A stretch of 64,000 bases of DNA from Alteromonas marina (GTDB taxonomy: Bacteria; Pseudomonadota; Gammaproteobacteria; Enterobacterales; Alteromonadaceae). Numbering within the stretch: the first letter of the stretch is position 1; each line of letters begins with the position of its first letter. Location: contig NZ_JWLW01000001.1 of NCBI RefSeq assembly GCF_000808575.1, positions 62,001-126,000 on the forward strand, given 5' to 3'. The position numbers and the translations under genes are program-made. Shown here piece by piece: positions 27,749 to 37,536 of this stretch. The notes under the pieces were generated by a model. That model made no database searches and was not told where the DNA came from. It was given only the letters and a program-made list of their open reading frames with translations.

Positions 27749-28834
27749 TTATTCGTCAGAAAGAGAGGCCAGCAGATCGGCCTGATGCTCTTGCAAAATT
27801 GGGTCGATAAGCTGCTTAAGGTCACCTTCCACCACTTCGTCTAAACGATAAATAGTCAGGTTGATACGGTGGTCGGTTACACGTCCCTGCGGGAAGTTAT
27901 AAGTACGAATTCGCTCAGAGCGGTCACCGCTACCGACTAGGCTCTTACGGGTAGAAGCCTCTTCTGCTGCACGCTTTTCTTCTTCAATCTGATTTAAGCG
28001 CGCTTGAAGTACCGACATCGCTTTCGCACGGTTTTTGTGCTGTGAACGCTCGTCCTGACATTCCACTACCAAGCCTGTTGGCAAGTGGGTAATACGAATT
28101 GCAGAGTCGGTTTTGTTAACGTGCTGACCACCCGCACCTGATGCACGGAAGGTATCGATGCGAAGCTCTGCAGGATTAATTTCAATTGCCTGCGACTCTG
28201 GAATTTCTGGTAACACCGCCACGGTACATGCCGAGGTATGGATACGGCCTTGTGATTCGGTTTCTGGTACACGCTGTACGCGGTGACCGCCCGACTCGAA
28301 TTTCAATACACCGTACACGCCATCGCCGCTAACATTAGCAATGACTTCTTTATAACCGCCGTGCTCACCTTCATTGGCGTTAACCAACTCTACACGCCAG
28401 CCACGACTTTCGGCATAACGGCTGTACATGCGGAACAAGTCACCTGCGAATATTGCCGCTTCGTCACCACCCGCACCAGCGCGAATTTCCAAGAAACAGT
28501 TGTTATCATCGTTAGGATCTTTTGGCAGAAGTAGCACCTGAAGTTCAGTTTCAAGGCGTTCAATTTCCGCCTTGGCTTCTTTCATCTCTTCCTGTGCCAT
28601 TTCGCGCATTTCGGCGTCATCTTCGTTCAACATTTCCTGCGCTGAAGCCAAGTTTTCTTGTGCTTGCTGATAAGCATTAAAGCCTGCCACTACATCTTCT
28701 AGCTGACTGAACTCTTTTGACAAGTTGCGAAACTTATCCTGATCGCCGATAACTCCAGGGTCGCCTAACAACGCCTGAACTTCTTCGAAACGCTCGACTA
28801 AGTGTTCGAGTTTCCTAACTACCGACTCTTTCAT
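27749..28834 (-). CDS. prfA: Peptide chain release factor 1
   Basis: This 361-residue RF1 recognises UAA and UAG stop codons. The codon-recognition tripeptide PET (PxT) lies in [14 protein letters not shown] and the catalytic GGQ lies 45 residues later in [14 protein letters not shown]. The C-terminal part ([18 protein letters not shown]) is typical. The PxT form rules out RF2, which has SPF. The gene lies 15 bases after hemA and before prmC. Confidence 0.97.
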   Translation of the reverse strand: MKESVVRKLEHLVERFEEVQALLGDPGVIGDQDKFRNLSKEFSQLEDVVAGFNAYQQAQENLASAQEMLNEDDAEMREMAQEEMKEAKAEIERLETELQVLLLPKDPNDDNNCFLEIRAGAGGDEAAIFAGDLFRMYSRYAESRGWRVELVNANEGEHGGYKEVIANVSGDGVYGVLKFESGGHRVQRVPETESQGRIHTSACTVAVLPEIPESQAIEINPAELRIDTFRASGAGGQHVNKTDSAIRITHLPTGLVVECQDERSQHKNRAKAMSVLQARLNQIEEEKRAAEEASTRKSLVGSGDRSERIRTYNFPQGRVTDHRINLTIYRLDEVVEGDLKQLIDPILQEHQADLLASLSDE

Positions 28835-28849
28835 ATGCTTCTTATTACC

Positions 28850-30124
28850 TTATTTATTATCGTCTGACGAAAAGTCAGATAAATCTAATGCCTGTCCCAT
28901 CCATCGGCTTAACGCCGGGTCATCGTGCATGGCAGCCTCGCGTAACGCTAAGGTAGTTGGGTGCAATAGCGTATTGGTTAATTTATACGCCATTTCTTCT
29001 AATACCGTTTCGGCATTTTTACCTTCTGCTAATTGCGCTTTGGCTTTTTCCACAATATCGTCACGCTGTGCCATGCCTTTTTGGCGATACTGTCTTACTA
29101 AATCTATCGATTGCTGCGACTGCTTCCACGTCATGTAGTCGCCAGCTTGTTTGTCGATAAGCTTTTCCGCTTCTTTTGCTGCTTGCTCGCGGTTTTCTAA
29201 ATTCTTCTGAACAATATGCTGCAAGTCATCAACAGTATAAAGATAGGCATCGCCTAGCTCGTTAACCTCTGACTCAATATCTCGTGGTACTGCAAGGTCA
29301 ACCAAAAACATCGGCATGTTTTTGCGCTGCTTAAGGGCTTTCTCCACCATGCCCTTGCCAATTAAGGGCAGTTGGCTAGCGGTAGAGCTTATCACGATAT
29401 CAAAGTCTTTTAAGTGCTCTGGCACTTGCGATAAGGTAAACACACTCGCATCTAGTGTTTCGGCTAAGGCTTCTGCTCGCGCTACGGTTCTATTCGCCAC
29501 AGCCAAACAGCTCACGCCCTGCTCTTTCAAATGCTGAGCCACAAGTTCAATGGTTTCGCCAGCTCCCACTAATAGCACTGAACGTTTTGGTAGTTCAGCG
29601 AATATATGTTTTGCCAGCTGCACGGCTGCATAAGCCACGCTTACCGCGTTTGCACCTATATCTGTTTCACTGCGAACTCGTTTTGCCACCGAAAACGTAT
29701 GTTGAAACAGCTTATCAAATTCGCTGCTCACCATACCCGAGTGTTTTGCATCACCAAACGCCTGCTTCACCTGACCCAAGATTTGAGGCTCACCTAAAAT
29801 CAGTGAATCAAGCCCGCTGGCTACGCGCATAATGTGCTTAACCGCTTCATCCTGAGCAAGCACATAGCTGTTATTGGCAATCTCTTCTACATCTAAATGA
29901 TGGAAGTCACTTAACCATTGTAAAAGCTTTTGGCCGGTGTCGTCTTGAGTATTAACGTATAACTCAGTGCGGTTACAGGTCGATACAATGACAGACTCAT
30001 CTACCCCTTCCAGCTTTTTTAAACTCGCAAGCGCTTCCACCAGAGAATCTGGTGTAAAGGCCACTTTTTCACGAAGTGCTACTGGTGCTGTTTTGTGGTT
30101 AATACCGAGGGCGAGTAAAGTCAT
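28850..30124 (-). CDS. hemA: Glutamyl-tRNA reductase
   Basis: This 424-residue enzyme reduces glutamyl-tRNA to glutamate-1-semialdehyde, the first step of C5-pathway tetrapyrrole synthesis. It begins MTLLALGINHKTAPVALREK as in E. coli. The catalytic Cys is in VIVSTCNRTELY near residue 50, the NADPH domain has VLLVGAGETIELVAQHL, and the C-terminal dimerisation helices follow. I chose the ATG at 30124 by this match. An in-frame start at 30172 adds 16 unrelated residues and runs towards the divergent lolB promoter. Confidence 0.96.
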   Translation of the reverse strand: MTLLALGINHKTAPVALREKVAFTPDSLVEALASLKKLEGVDESVIVSTCNRTELYVNTQDDTGQKLLQWLSDFHHLDVEEIANNSYVLAQDEAVKHIMRVASGLDSLILGEPQILGQVKQAFGDAKHSGMVSSEFDKLFQHTFSVAKRVRSETDIGANAVSVAYAAVQLAKHIFAELPKRSVLLVGAGETIELVAQHLKEQGVSCLAVANRTVARAEALAETLDASVFTLSQVPEHLKDFDIVISSTASQLPLIGKGMVEKALKQRKNMPMFLVDLAVPRDIESEVNELGDAYLYTVDDLQHIVQKNLENREQAAKEAEKLIDKQAGDYMTWKQSQQSIDLVRQYRQKGMAQRDDIVEKAKAQLAEGKNAETVLEEMAYKLTNTLLHPTTLALREAAMHDDPALSRWMGQALDLSDFSSDDNK

Positions 30125-30255
30125 TAAAATCTGTGCTGGCAACGTCGGAGCGGCATTGTACGAAAAACCCAAAATGATTGAAAGTGTTGGTGAAACTGTG
30201 TTCCCATAATGTCACAGCTAAATATGTTTTATTTTTATACAGGTAACACGCCTTA

Positions 30256-30882
30256 ATGATTCGCTTAACTACCCTACTGTTGACCTTTTGCTTTATATTA
30301 AGTGCATGTACAACCGCTCCCAAAGGCCCAGAAAACGCGGTAAACCTTACGGCTCAACTTGAAAAGGTTGCTGAAGTTCACCAGTGGCAAATGCGCGGAA
30401 AAATTGCATTTCGCCAAGGTAAGGAAGCGGCCAGCCTTAATTTAGTCTGGAAAAACGATTCCGGTGATTTTGATTTTCGATTAACCAATTTTTTAGGGGT
30501 AAGTCTGGTTAACCTTAATGTTACCCAGCAGCAGTCAGTATTAGAGGCTGACGGCGAAACGTATGTAGATGCTCTACCAGAGCCACTTATTTATCAGATT
30601 ACGGGAATGATAATTCCGGTGAAATCACTGTTGTCTTGGGTAAAAGGACTACCGCTGGACGGTGATAAATTCACCCTTACCGAATTAGGGTTGGTTGATA
30701 CCCTTGAAAGCTATTGCCAAGGATGTCGAAATTGGCAAGTTGCTTACGGTAACTACGGTAGTGTTGAGCTAGGTGATGGCACATCTGTATGGCTGCCTCA
30801 CAGCATAACGCTTACTCAAAACGAAACGCCGGATATGCCTCAAACTCAGCTTAAAATTAAAATTTATCAGTGGACTCTGTAG
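30256..30882 (+). CDS. lolB: Outer-membrane lipoprotein LolB
   Basis: This 208-residue lipoprotein has a signal peptide and lipobox LSAC (Cys near residue 17). LolB receives lipoproteins from LolA and inserts them into the outer membrane. The segment WQMRGKIAFRQGKEAASLNLVW and the later LPHSITLTQ are typical of the family. It is divergent from hemA and followed by ispE with slight overlap, as in E. coli (lolB-ispE-prs). Confidence 0.92.
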   Translation: MIRLTTLLLTFCFILSACTTAPKGPENAVNLTAQLEKVAEVHQWQMRGKIAFRQGKEAASLNLVWKNDSGDFDFRLTNFLGVSLVNLNVTQQQSVLEADGETYVDALPEPLIYQITGMIIPVKSLLSWVKGLPLDGDKFTLTELGLVDTLESYCQGCRNWQVAYGNYGSVELGDGTSVWLPHSITLTQNETPDMPQTQLKIKIYQWTL

Positions 30883-31748
30883 TGAACTCATTTGTTTCTA
30901 AACAAAAAGATTGGTGGCCTTCCCCCGCTAAACTAAATCTTTTCTTACATATTCTTGGCCGCTACGACAACGGCTATCACCAGCTCCAAAGCCTGTTTCA
31001 AATGCTGGATTACGGCGATGCACTCGCCTTTGACATAAGCACAGACGACACAACCATACGCATGGAAACACCACTGGATGGGGTACCAGACGATGACAAT
31101 TTAATTGTAAAAGCAGCGCGACTGCTGGCAACAAAAACAAAATGTAATAAAGGTGCCGTTATTTCGTTAGACAAGCGCCTTCCTATGGGGGGCGGTATTG
31201 GCGGGGGTTCTTCGAATGCCGCAACCACGTTAGTGGCGCTTAATCACCTTTGGAACACAGGGCTAAGTGAAGATGAACTGGCTGAGCTTGGGTTGTCTTT
31301 AGGCGCTGACGTACCTATTTTTGTGCGAGGTCTAACGGCATTTGCAGGAGGCGTTGGAGAAGAGATAACGCCAGCTCCGCAACAAGAACAGTATTTTTTA
31401 GTAGCGAACCCAAATGTTCATGTCAGCACAGCCGAAGTGTTCACCTCGCCGGATTTGCCCAGAAATACACCAGCGATACGTTGGGAAGACTATAAATTTG
31501 AAAAAACTTGGAATGATTGTCAGCAATTAGTCGCGAATCGCTATCCTGAAGTTGCAAAATTATTACAGTGGTTGGTACACTACGCACCGTCGCGAATGAC
31601 GGGCACAGGTGCATGCGTGTTTGCCACTTTTTCTGACTACACTTTAGCCGAACAAGTTAGGGCTCAAATGCCTGAAGCTTGGCAGAGTTTTGTCGCAAAA
31701 GGTGTGAATCGCTCACCACTATTAGACAAATTAGAACAACAAAGATAG
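30882..31748 (+). CDS. ispE: 4-diphosphocytidyl-2-C-methyl-D-erythritol kinase
   Basis: This 288-residue GHMP kinase of the MEP isoprenoid pathway phosphorylates CDP-methylerythritol. WPSPAKLNLFLHILGRYDNG near the start and the ATP loop LPMGGGIGGGSSNAATTL near residue 100 are diagnostic, and MTGTGACVFATF is the third GHMP motif. I favour the GTG at 30882, which overlaps the lolB stop by one base and has TGGA upstream. A GTG at 30870 would add four residues. A tRNA-Gln gene follows within the same transcript. Confidence 0.94.
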   Translation: MNSFVSKQKDWWPSPAKLNLFLHILGRYDNGYHQLQSLFQMLDYGDALAFDISTDDTTIRMETPLDGVPDDDNLIVKAARLLATKTKCNKGAVISLDKRLPMGGGIGGGSSNAATTLVALNHLWNTGLSEDELAELGLSLGADVPIFVRGLTAFAGGVGEEITPAPQQEQYFLVANPNVHVSTAEVFTSPDLPRNTPAIRWEDYKFEKTWNDCQQLVANRYPEVAKLLQWLVHYAPSRMTGTGACVFATFSDYTLAEQVRAQMPEAWQSFVAKGVNRSPLLDKLEQQR

Positions 31749-31781
31749 CGTGTACGCCACATCGGACAAGAACTTAAAAAT

Positions 31782-31857
31782 TGGGGTATAGCCAAGTTGG
31801 TAAGGCAGCGGGTTTTGATCCCGCCATTCGTAGGTTCGAGTCCTGCTACCCCAGCCA
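31782..31857 (+). tRNA. tRNA-Gln (anticodon UUG), between ispE and prs
   Basis: The 76-base cloverleaf has acceptor stem TGGGGTA/TACCCCA, anticodon loop TTTTGAT and an encoded CCA. It differs from the three array copies at two positions, which change one T-stem pair from A-U to G-C. Lying between two coding genes, it must be cut from a mixed mRNA/tRNA transcript. Confidence 0.97.
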
Positions 31858-31890
31858 AACCTCTTTTATCAACGCACTGAGGAACCACTT

Positions 31891-32838
31891 GTGCCAGATA
31901 TGAAGCTCTTTGCAGGTAATGCCGTACCAGAACTTGCCCAGAAAGTTGCCGATCGCCTCTACACCAAACTTGGAAATGCCAAAGTTGGCCGTTTCAGTGA
32001 CGGTGAAATCAGCGTAGAAATTCATGAAAACGTCCGTGGCTCGGACGTTTTTATTATCCAGTCTACGTGTGCGCCTACTAACGATAACCTTATGGAACTT
32101 ATTGTGATGATCGACGCACTACGTCGCGCATCAGCTGGTCGTATTACAGCAGTAATTCCTTACTTTGGTTATGCACGCCAAGACCGTCGTGTTCGTTCAG
32201 CTAGGGTGCCAATTACTGCGAAAGTAGTGGCTGACTTCCTGTCTAACGTTGGTGTTGACCGCGTACTTACTATCGACCTACACGCCGAACAGATTCAAGG
32301 TTTCTTTGATGTTCCGGTGGATAACGCATTCGGTACTCCTATCCTTCTTGCTGACATGGTAAGACGTGATTTTGCCGACCCTGTAGTCGTTTCTCCTGAC
32401 ATTGGCGGTGTTGTACGTGCACGTGCTACTGCGAAACTACTTAACGACACCGACCTTGCCATTATCGATAAGCGTCGTCCTAAAGCGAACGTGGCTCAGG
32501 TAATGAACATCATTGGTGATGTAAAAGACAGAGACTGCATCATTGTCGATGACATGATTGATACAGGCGGTACGCTTGCAAAAGCAGCCGAAGCACTTAA
32601 AGCACATGGCGCGCGTCGTGTTTATGCTTACGCAACTCACGCTATCTTTTCAGGTAACGCTGCTAACAATCTTAAAGAGTCTGTTATTGATGAAATTATC
32701 GTTACCGACTCTATCCCATTAAGTGCAGAGATGAAGCAAATTGGAAAAGTAAAACAGCTTACTTTATCTGAGATGCTTGCAGAGACTATTCGTCGCATCA
32801 GCAACGAAGAGTCTATTTCAGCAATGTTTGAATACTAA
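31891..32838 (+). CDS. prs: Ribose-phosphate pyrophosphokinase
   Basis: This 315-residue enzyme makes PRPP from ribose-5-phosphate and ATP. Motifs are ATP-binding [19 protein letters not shown] near residue 97, [15 protein letters not shown] near residue 124, and the PRPP loop [20 protein letters not shown] near residue 212. It starts with GTG ([11 protein letters not shown]). The N-terminal match to E. coli Prs supports either this start or the nearby in-frame ATG at 31900. A terminator follows. Confidence 0.96.
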   Translation: MPDMKLFAGNAVPELAQKVADRLYTKLGNAKVGRFSDGEISVEIHENVRGSDVFIIQSTCAPTNDNLMELIVMIDALRRASAGRITAVIPYFGYARQDRRVRSARVPITAKVVADFLSNVGVDRVLTIDLHAEQIQGFFDVPVDNAFGTPILLADMVRRDFADPVVVSPDIGGVVRARATAKLLNDTDLAIIDKRRPKANVAQVMNIIGDVKDRDCIIVDDMIDTGGTLAKAAEALKAHGARRVYAYATHAIFSGNAANNLKESVIDEIIVTDSIPLSAEMKQIGKVKQLTLSEMLAETIRRISNEESISAMFEY

Positions 32839-32863
32839 AATTTAAATATTGTTACTCCTACCA

Positions 32864-32902
32864 AAGAGCTGGCCCATGTAAGTGGCGCCGGCTCTTTTTT
32901 TA
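32864..32902 (+). terminator. Terminator of prs
   Basis: AAGAGCTGGC (32864-32873) pairs with GCCGGCTCTT (32887-32896, one G-U pair) and is followed by a T run. It closes the lolB-ispE-tRNA-prs transcript. Confidence 0.82.
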
Positions 32903-33086
32903 TCTTTCTTTTTTCTTAAAAAGCAAACTGTACCCTTGCATAGTACATCAATCCAAATACGTTCTCTTTACGTCTTAGATATATTCTATTGCCACTTTCC
33001 AACACGTTAATGTGACTTTCTTTTCATCTATTTTAGGTTTAACGTTAAGAATTGTTGCGCGTTAAAACTACTATGAAGGACATAAA

Positions 33087-33569
33087 ATGAAAACAAAAAC
33101 ACTATGCCTTGTTGCAGTAATTACTGCCCTTTTAAATACAGCGGGCTGCTCTGGATATGACGACTCAGTGAAGCAAGCAGAACTCGAGAAACAAGGAACT
33201 GAGATGAAAGAAAAATCTTCCATAGTTCAAGCTAATGATAAGAGTTCTATGCCCAAGGAACTGGTAGCCGAACCTGTTACCCAGGCTGAAGCAAGAGAAG
33301 ATAATGCAAAAGGTGAAATGACTATGAAGGGCAGTATTATTTATAAAGATCTCGAAGGCGGTTTTTATGCTTTTATTGCTGAAAACGGCGAACGTTATAC
33401 GCTACATGGCTTAGATGAAACCTATCAAAAGAACGGCCTTATTGTTGAAGTTAAAGGTACGCCTAAACCCGACATGATGACCTTTACGCAATTCGGTACG
33501 GTACTTCAAGTATCAAGCGTTAAAGTACTCGATACCAGTAAAGTCATTGATAACCTGCAAACACAATGA
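33087..33569 (+). CDS. Probable lipoprotein of unknown function
   Basis: This is a 160-residue protein with a signal peptide and a lipobox-like NTAGC (Cys near residue 21), so it is probably lipid-anchored. The position before Ala-Gly is Thr rather than the usual Leu. Residues 22-75 are polar and Glu/Lys-rich. Residues 80-150 look like a compact beta domain (YAFIAENGERYTLHGL, then GLIVEVKGTPKP) that could be an OB-type fold. That is inference only. It is separated from prs by a terminator and from the alcohol dehydrogenase by 124 bases. Confidence 0.75.
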   Translation: MKTKTLCLVAVITALLNTAGCSGYDDSVKQAELEKQGTEMKEKSSIVQANDKSSMPKELVAEPVTQAEAREDNAKGEMTMKGSIIYKDLEGGFYAFIAENGERYTLHGLDETYQKNGLIVEVKGTPKPDMMTFTQFGTVLQVSSVKVLDTSKVIDNLQTQ

Positions 33570-33581
33570 TCGTGAAAGTAG

Positions 33582-33593
33582 CTACACGTGTAG
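33582..33593. repeat. 12-bp palindrome CTACACGTGTAG
   Basis: This perfect palindrome lies between the lipoprotein stop and the alcohol dehydrogenase start, about 100 bases before the latter. It could be an operator. There is no regulator gene adjacent to support this. Confidence 0.35.
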
Positions 33594-33693
33594 TAAATTA
33601 CTGATAAAGGTAATTAAGCTAGCGATTTAGCAATTATAGAGTTTTTGCTTTCGCGTGAATGTTGCACTTCAACACTTAAAAGGACGGTTATTG

Positions 33694-34695
33694 ATGATAA
33701 ATGCATATGCCGCTAAAGAAGCGGGCGGAAAACTAGAAAAGTTTCAATACGACCCCGGTAAGCTTGGCTCACATGACGTTGAAATAGACGTTGAAAGCTG
33801 TGGTATCTGCCACAGCGACCTAAGCATGCTCGATAATGAATGGGGCATGACAGAATATCCCTTTGTGCCTGGTCACGAGGTTGTCGGCACAATTAGCCAA
33901 ATAGGTGAACATGTAACGTCACTTAAGGTGGGACAGCGTGTCGGTTTAGGCTGGCATTCAGGCTACTGTAATAGTTGTAGAACTTGCGAAGAAGGCGATC
34001 ATAACCTGTGTGCTGATGCTAAGATGACCATAGGTGGTCGTCACGGTGGGTTTGCAGATAAAGTACGCGCCCAAGCACGTGCCGTTATTCCCCTTCCCGA
34101 TGCTATCGACAGCACGAAGGCAGGCCCTCTTTTTTGCGGCGGTATTACCGTTTTCAACCCGCTTGTCCAGTTTGGTATTAGCCCAACCAGTGAAGTGGGT
34201 GTAGTGGGTATTGGCGGCCTGGGCCATCTCGCCCTGCAGTTTTTAAATGCATGGGGATGTAAGGTAGTAGCGTTCACTTCGAGCGAATCTAAAAAGAAGG
34301 AAGCGCTAGAGCTAGGTGCGTCAGATACGATTAATAGCCGTGATGAAGATGAAATTAAAAAAGCGCGCGGTCGATTTGATTTAATTATTTCAACAGTCAA
34401 CGTAAAGCTAGACTGGAACTTGTACCTATCTACATTGGCTCCGAAAGGCCGACTTCACTTTGTAGGCGCCACCCTTGAACCTCTAGATATTGGTGCGTTT
34501 AACTTAATTGGTGGTCAGAAAAGTGTGTCAGGCTCGCCAGTAGGAAGCCCTGCAACCATCAAGACCATGCTAGATTTCGCCGCACACCACAATATTGAAC
34601 CTGTGACCGAAACCTTCAAGTTTGAAGACGTGAATGACGCTATTGCTCGATTAAGAGAAGGTAAAGCCCATTACAGAGTGGTGCTGACGAAGTAA
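33694..34695 (+). CDS. Zinc-dependent NAD(P) alcohol dehydrogenase (YahK/AdhC-like)
   Basis: This 333-residue medium-chain dehydrogenase has catalytic zinc ligands in CGICHSD and GHEVVG, a structural zinc site with four Cys ([15 protein letters not shown]), and a Rossmann motif [13 protein letters not shown]. The group oxidises or reduces a broad range of alcohols and aldehydes. The TSSESK after the second strand suggests NADPH preference, by family analogy. I chose the ATG at 33694 with AAAAGGA nine bases upstream. It lies with the lipoprotein gene in a stretch inserted between prs and rplY. Confidence 0.92.
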   Translation: MINAYAAKEAGGKLEKFQYDPGKLGSHDVEIDVESCGICHSDLSMLDNEWGMTEYPFVPGHEVVGTISQIGEHVTSLKVGQRVGLGWHSGYCNSCRTCEEGDHNLCADAKMTIGGRHGGFADKVRAQARAVIPLPDAIDSTKAGPLFCGGITVFNPLVQFGISPTSEVGVVGIGGLGHLALQFLNAWGCKVVAFTSSESKKKEALELGASDTINSRDEDEIKKARGRFDLIISTVNVKLDWNLYLSTLAPKGRLHFVGATLEPLDIGAFNLIGGQKSVSGSPVGSPATIKTMLDFAAHHNIEPVTETFKFEDVNDAIARLREGKAHYRVVLTK

Positions 34696-34812
34696 ACGCC
34701 TGTGTGAAAAGTTGCTATGTTCCCAAGGCCTGTTGACCTTGTGAAGCCATAGGAAAGAGACATTAGCGGTCAAGTTAGTCTTCACAAAATGCTTTTTTCT
34801 ATAAATATGATA

Positions 34813-34838
34813 GAAGCGCGCCAAGGTGCGCTTTTTTA
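34813..34838 (+). terminator. Terminator downstream of the alcohol dehydrogenase gene
   Basis: AAGCGCGCC is followed by AA and then GGTGCGCTT (one G-U pair), ending in six T. It lies about 120 bases after the stop codon. Confidence 0.75.
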
Positions 34839-34896
34839 TTGTGAGTAACGCAAATACTTACATTTGCTTAGTTGGATATTTTATCTGCCTTTGTAA

Positions 34897-34925
34897 TTGT
34901 ATGTTTTGGTAGGTGGTGTTAGAAT
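34897..34925 (+). promoter_or_regulatory. Sigma-70 promoter of rplY
   Basis: TTGTAT (34897-34902) and TAGAAT (34920-34925) are spaced by 17 bases, with a TG just before the -10 region. Transcription would start near 34932, giving a leader of about 128 bases for rplY. Confidence 0.55.
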
Positions 34926-35003
34926 TCGCCACCCTTGAATTTTGGGCTGGTGTTTTATTGCGCATAGGAAATTATTTTTAAACGTAATTTGCATCATTTT
35001 ACC

Positions 35004-35028
35004 GTGGGTTTTGGTCGCAAAAATCCAC
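35004..35028 (+). promoter_or_regulatory. Leader hairpin upstream of rplY
   Basis: GTGGGTTTTG (35004-35013) pairs with CAAAAATCCAC (35018-35028) around GTCG with one bulged A. It lies 31 bases before the start codon inside the predicted leader. It might serve in feedback control by L25, but no consensus is known to me. Confidence 0.4.
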
Positions 35029-35059
35029 ATCATTAGACTTATACTTTTGGAGACAGACA

Positions 35060-35692
35060 ATGTCTGAAGCAAATTTCAAACTAGACGCTTCTGTTCGTAC
35101 AGACCTAGGGAAAGGTGCGAGCCGCCGCCTACGTCGCGAAGATAAGCTACCTGGTATCATCTACGGTGGTGAAGAAGCGCCAGTTTCTATCACACTAGAT
35201 CATAACAAAGTAAACAACTCAGCTGACTTTGAAGCGTTTTATTCTCACGTTCTTGAGATTAACCTTGACGGTAAAGTTGTTGAAGTTCTAGTTAAAGATA
35301 TGCAACGTCACCCGTTCAAGCCAAAGATCACACACATTGACTTCCAACGTGTAATCGCTGGTCAAGACGTTCACACTAACGTACCACTTCACTTCGTAAA
35401 TGAAGAGAAATCTGCTGCTGTTAAAGCTGGCGGTATTGCTGAGCACCACGTAACTGAAATCGAAGTTACTTGTCTACCTAAGAACCTTCCTGAGTTCATC
35501 GAAGTAGACATGGCTGGTGTTGAAATGGGTCAAACGCTACACCTTTCTGACCTAACTCTTCCAGCTGGCGTTGCTTCAGTAGAACTTGCGAAGAACGACG
35601 AAGCTCACGACCTAGCGGTTGTAACTGTTAAGCCTGCTCCTAAAGCGGCTGAAGCAGAAGAAGACGGCGAAGAAGCAGCTTCTGAGGAATAA
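35060..35692 (+). CDS. rplY: 50S ribosomal protein L25 (Ctc form)
   Basis: This 210-residue L25 binds 5S rRNA. Residues 1-95 are the L25 core ([24 protein letters not shown]). The rest is the TL5/Ctc extension, ending in an acidic Glu/Ala tail. The long form differs from the 94-residue E. coli L25. GGAGA precedes the ATG by 7-9 bases. Codons are strongly biased, as expected of a ribosomal gene. The stop lies five bases before the TTG start of pth. Confidence 0.95.
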   Translation: MSEANFKLDASVRTDLGKGASRRLRREDKLPGIIYGGEEAPVSITLDHNKVNNSADFEAFYSHVLEINLDGKVVEVLVKDMQRHPFKPKITHIDFQRVIAGQDVHTNVPLHFVNEEKSAAVKAGGIAEHHVTEIEVTCLPKNLPEFIEVDMAGVEMGQTLHLSDLTLPAGVASVELAKNDEAHDLAVVTVKPAPKAAEAEEDGEEAASEE

Positions 35693-35697
35693 TCCTC
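35684..35697 (+). promoter_or_regulatory. Hairpin covering the pth ribosome-binding site
   Basis: GAGGA (35684-35688), the Shine-Dalgarno of pth, pairs perfectly with TCCTC (35693-35697) just before the TTG start. The loop ATAA contains the last bases of the rplY stop codon. Ribosomes finishing rplY would open it, so it can couple the two translations. Confidence 0.6.
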
Positions 35698-36279
35698 TTG
35701 GCTGATATCCGCCTTATCGTGGGTCTGGGTAATCCAGGCCCCGAATATGAAAATACCCGACACAATGCCGGTGAATGGTTTCTTAACCAACTTGCCGACG
35801 CCTACAACGCCCCGCTAAAACCAGAAACCAAATTCTTCGGTAAAACTGCTCGCATTACCATTGCAGGCAAAGATATCCGTTTGCTCTACCCCACTACCTT
35901 TATGAATAAAAGTGGACAAGCCGTAGCAGCACTGGCTAACTTTTACCGTATAGAACCAGAACAAATATTAGTAGCGTTTGACGAATTAGATTTACCCCCA
36001 GGTGTTGCAAAATACAAAGTGGGTGGAAGCTCTAGTCAAAACGGCGTACGTGACATTGTGGCTAAAATGGGTAACAACAAGAATTTTTTGCGTTTGCGCA
36101 TAGGTATTGGTCATCCAGGTCATAAAAGCCGCGTTACCGGCCATGTTCTTGGAAAACCACCAGCAGAAGAAAAAGCAGCCATTGAAAGTGCTATCGATGA
36201 AGCGGTACGCTGTACAGAAATTTTGCTGAAAGAAGACCTTAAGCAAGCACAAAACAGGTTACACTCGCACAAAGGGTAA
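35698..36279 (+). CDS. pth: Peptidyl-tRNA hydrolase
   Basis: This 193-residue enzyme releases peptides from prematurely dropped peptidyl-t[21 protein letters not shown] holds the key Asn12 and His22, and [16 protein letters not shown] holds the catalytic Asp near residue 95. [12 protein letters not shown] is a variant of the usual GGHNGLRD-type stretch: two His/Gly positions read Ser and Gln here. The start is TTG, five bases after the rplY stop, with its Shine-Dalgarno inside the hairpin described. ychF follows in the same direction. Confidence 0.95.
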   Translation: MADIRLIVGLGNPGPEYENTRHNAGEWFLNQLADAYNAPLKPETKFFGKTARITIAGKDIRLLYPTTFMNKSGQAVAALANFYRIEPEQILVAFDELDLPPGVAKYKVGGSSSQNGVRDIVAKMGNNKNFLRLRIGIGHPGHKSRVTGHVLGKPPAEEKAAIESAIDEAVRCTEILLKEDLKQAQNRLHSHKG

Positions 36280-36320
36280 ACCTAGCCAGTTATCACTTTT
36301 CCAAACTAAGGATCCATACC

Positions 36321-37412
36321 ATGGGTTTTAAATGCGGTATTGTTGGCCTACCAAACGTAGGTAAATCAACACTTTTCAATGCATTAACTAAAGCAGGTAT
36401 TGAAGCGGCAAACTTCCCGTTTTGTACTATCGAGCCAAACACAGGTGTTGTTCCTGTGCCAGATCTTCGTTTGGACAAGTTGGCTGAAATCGTAAAACCT
36501 CAGCGCGTTATTCCTACTACCATGGAATTCGTAGATATTGCTGGCTTGGTTGAAGGTGCTTCTAAAGGTGAAGGTTTAGGAAACAAATTCCTTGCTAACA
36601 TCCGTGAGACTGACGCTATTGGTCACGTAGTACGCTGTTTTGATGATGAAAACATTGTTCACGTTGCAGGTCGCGTTAGCCCTAAAGACGATATCGATGT
36701 TATCAACACCGAGCTTGCACTTGCCGACTTAGAAACAACAGAAAAAGCACTTCACCGTGTTGCTAAGCGCGCAAAAGGTGGCGATGCTGATGCCAAGTAC
36801 GAAATGAAAGTGCTTGAGAAGATTAAGCCGCACCTAGACGAAGGCTTGTTACTACGTTCACTTGAGCTGACTAAAGAAGAGCTTGCGGCAATCAGCTACA
36901 TGAACATGCTTACCCTTAAGCCAACCATGTACATTGCAAACGTGAATGAAGACGGTTTTGAAAACAACCCGTACCTTGATCAGGTTAAAGAAATTGCAGC
37001 AGGCGAAAATGCCACTGTAGTTGCAGTGTGCGCGGCAATCGAGTCTGATATTGCTGAGCTTGAAGACGACGAACGCGAAGAGTTTATGCAAGACATGGGT
37101 CTAGAAGAACCTGGTCTTAACCGCGTAATTCGTGCGGGTTACAGCCTACTTACGCTACAAACCTATTTTACTGCGGGCGTAAAAGAAGTGCGTGCGTGGA
37201 CCTTCCCTGAAGGCTCAACTGCACCGCAAGCGGCAGGTAAAATTCACACCGACTTCGAAAAAGGCTTTATTCGCGCTGAAATCGTTGGCTACGATCACTT
37301 CGTTGAGTTCAACGGCGAGCAAGGTGCGAAAGACGCAGGTAAATGGCGTTTAGAAGGTAAAGACTATATTGTTAAAGACGGTGACGTTATTCACTTCCGC
37401 TTTAACGTGTAA
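36321..37412 (+). CDS. ychF: Redox-regulated ribosome-binding ATPase YchF
   Basis: This 363-residue Obg-family P-loop protein (OLA1/YchF) prefers ATP over GTP. It has [15 protein letters not shown] near residue 8, switch [19 protein letters not shown] near residue 70, an NVNED element near 202 in place of the NKxD motif, and a C-terminal TGS domain ([16 protein letters not shown]). It is the usual partner of pth and ends the rplY-pth-ychF transcript at a terminator. Confidence 0.96.
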   Translation: MGFKCGIVGLPNVGKSTLFNALTKAGIEAANFPFCTIEPNTGVVPVPDLRLDKLAEIVKPQRVIPTTMEFVDIAGLVEGASKGEGLGNKFLANIRETDAIGHVVRCFDDENIVHVAGRVSPKDDIDVINTELALADLETTEKALHRVAKRAKGGDADAKYEMKVLEKIKPHLDEGLLLRSLELTKEELAAISYMNMLTLKPTMYIANVNEDGFENNPYLDQVKEIAAGENATVVAVCAAIESDIAELEDDEREEFMQDMGLEEPGLNRVIRAGYSLLTLQTYFTAGVKEVRAWTFPEGSTAPQAAGKIHTDFEKGFIRAEIVGYDHFVEFNGEQGAKDAGKWRLEGKDYIVKDGDVIHFRFNV

Positions 37413-37442
37413 TTTCTAAAGTAGAAATTAGCACTGTTTACG

Positions 37443-37467
37443 AAAGCCACCGCAAGGTGGCTTTTTT
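37443..37467 (+). terminator. Terminator of rplY-pth-ychF
   Basis: AAAGCCACC (37443-37451) and GGTGGCTTT (37456-37464) form a perfect stem with GCAA loop, followed by further T. Confidence 0.88.
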
Positions 37468-37536
37468 GTTTCTTGCGAATAATTGTGAAGCGCACATAGG
37501 CCTGATATAACTAGTAAAAAACTAACGGCCTTTGCA

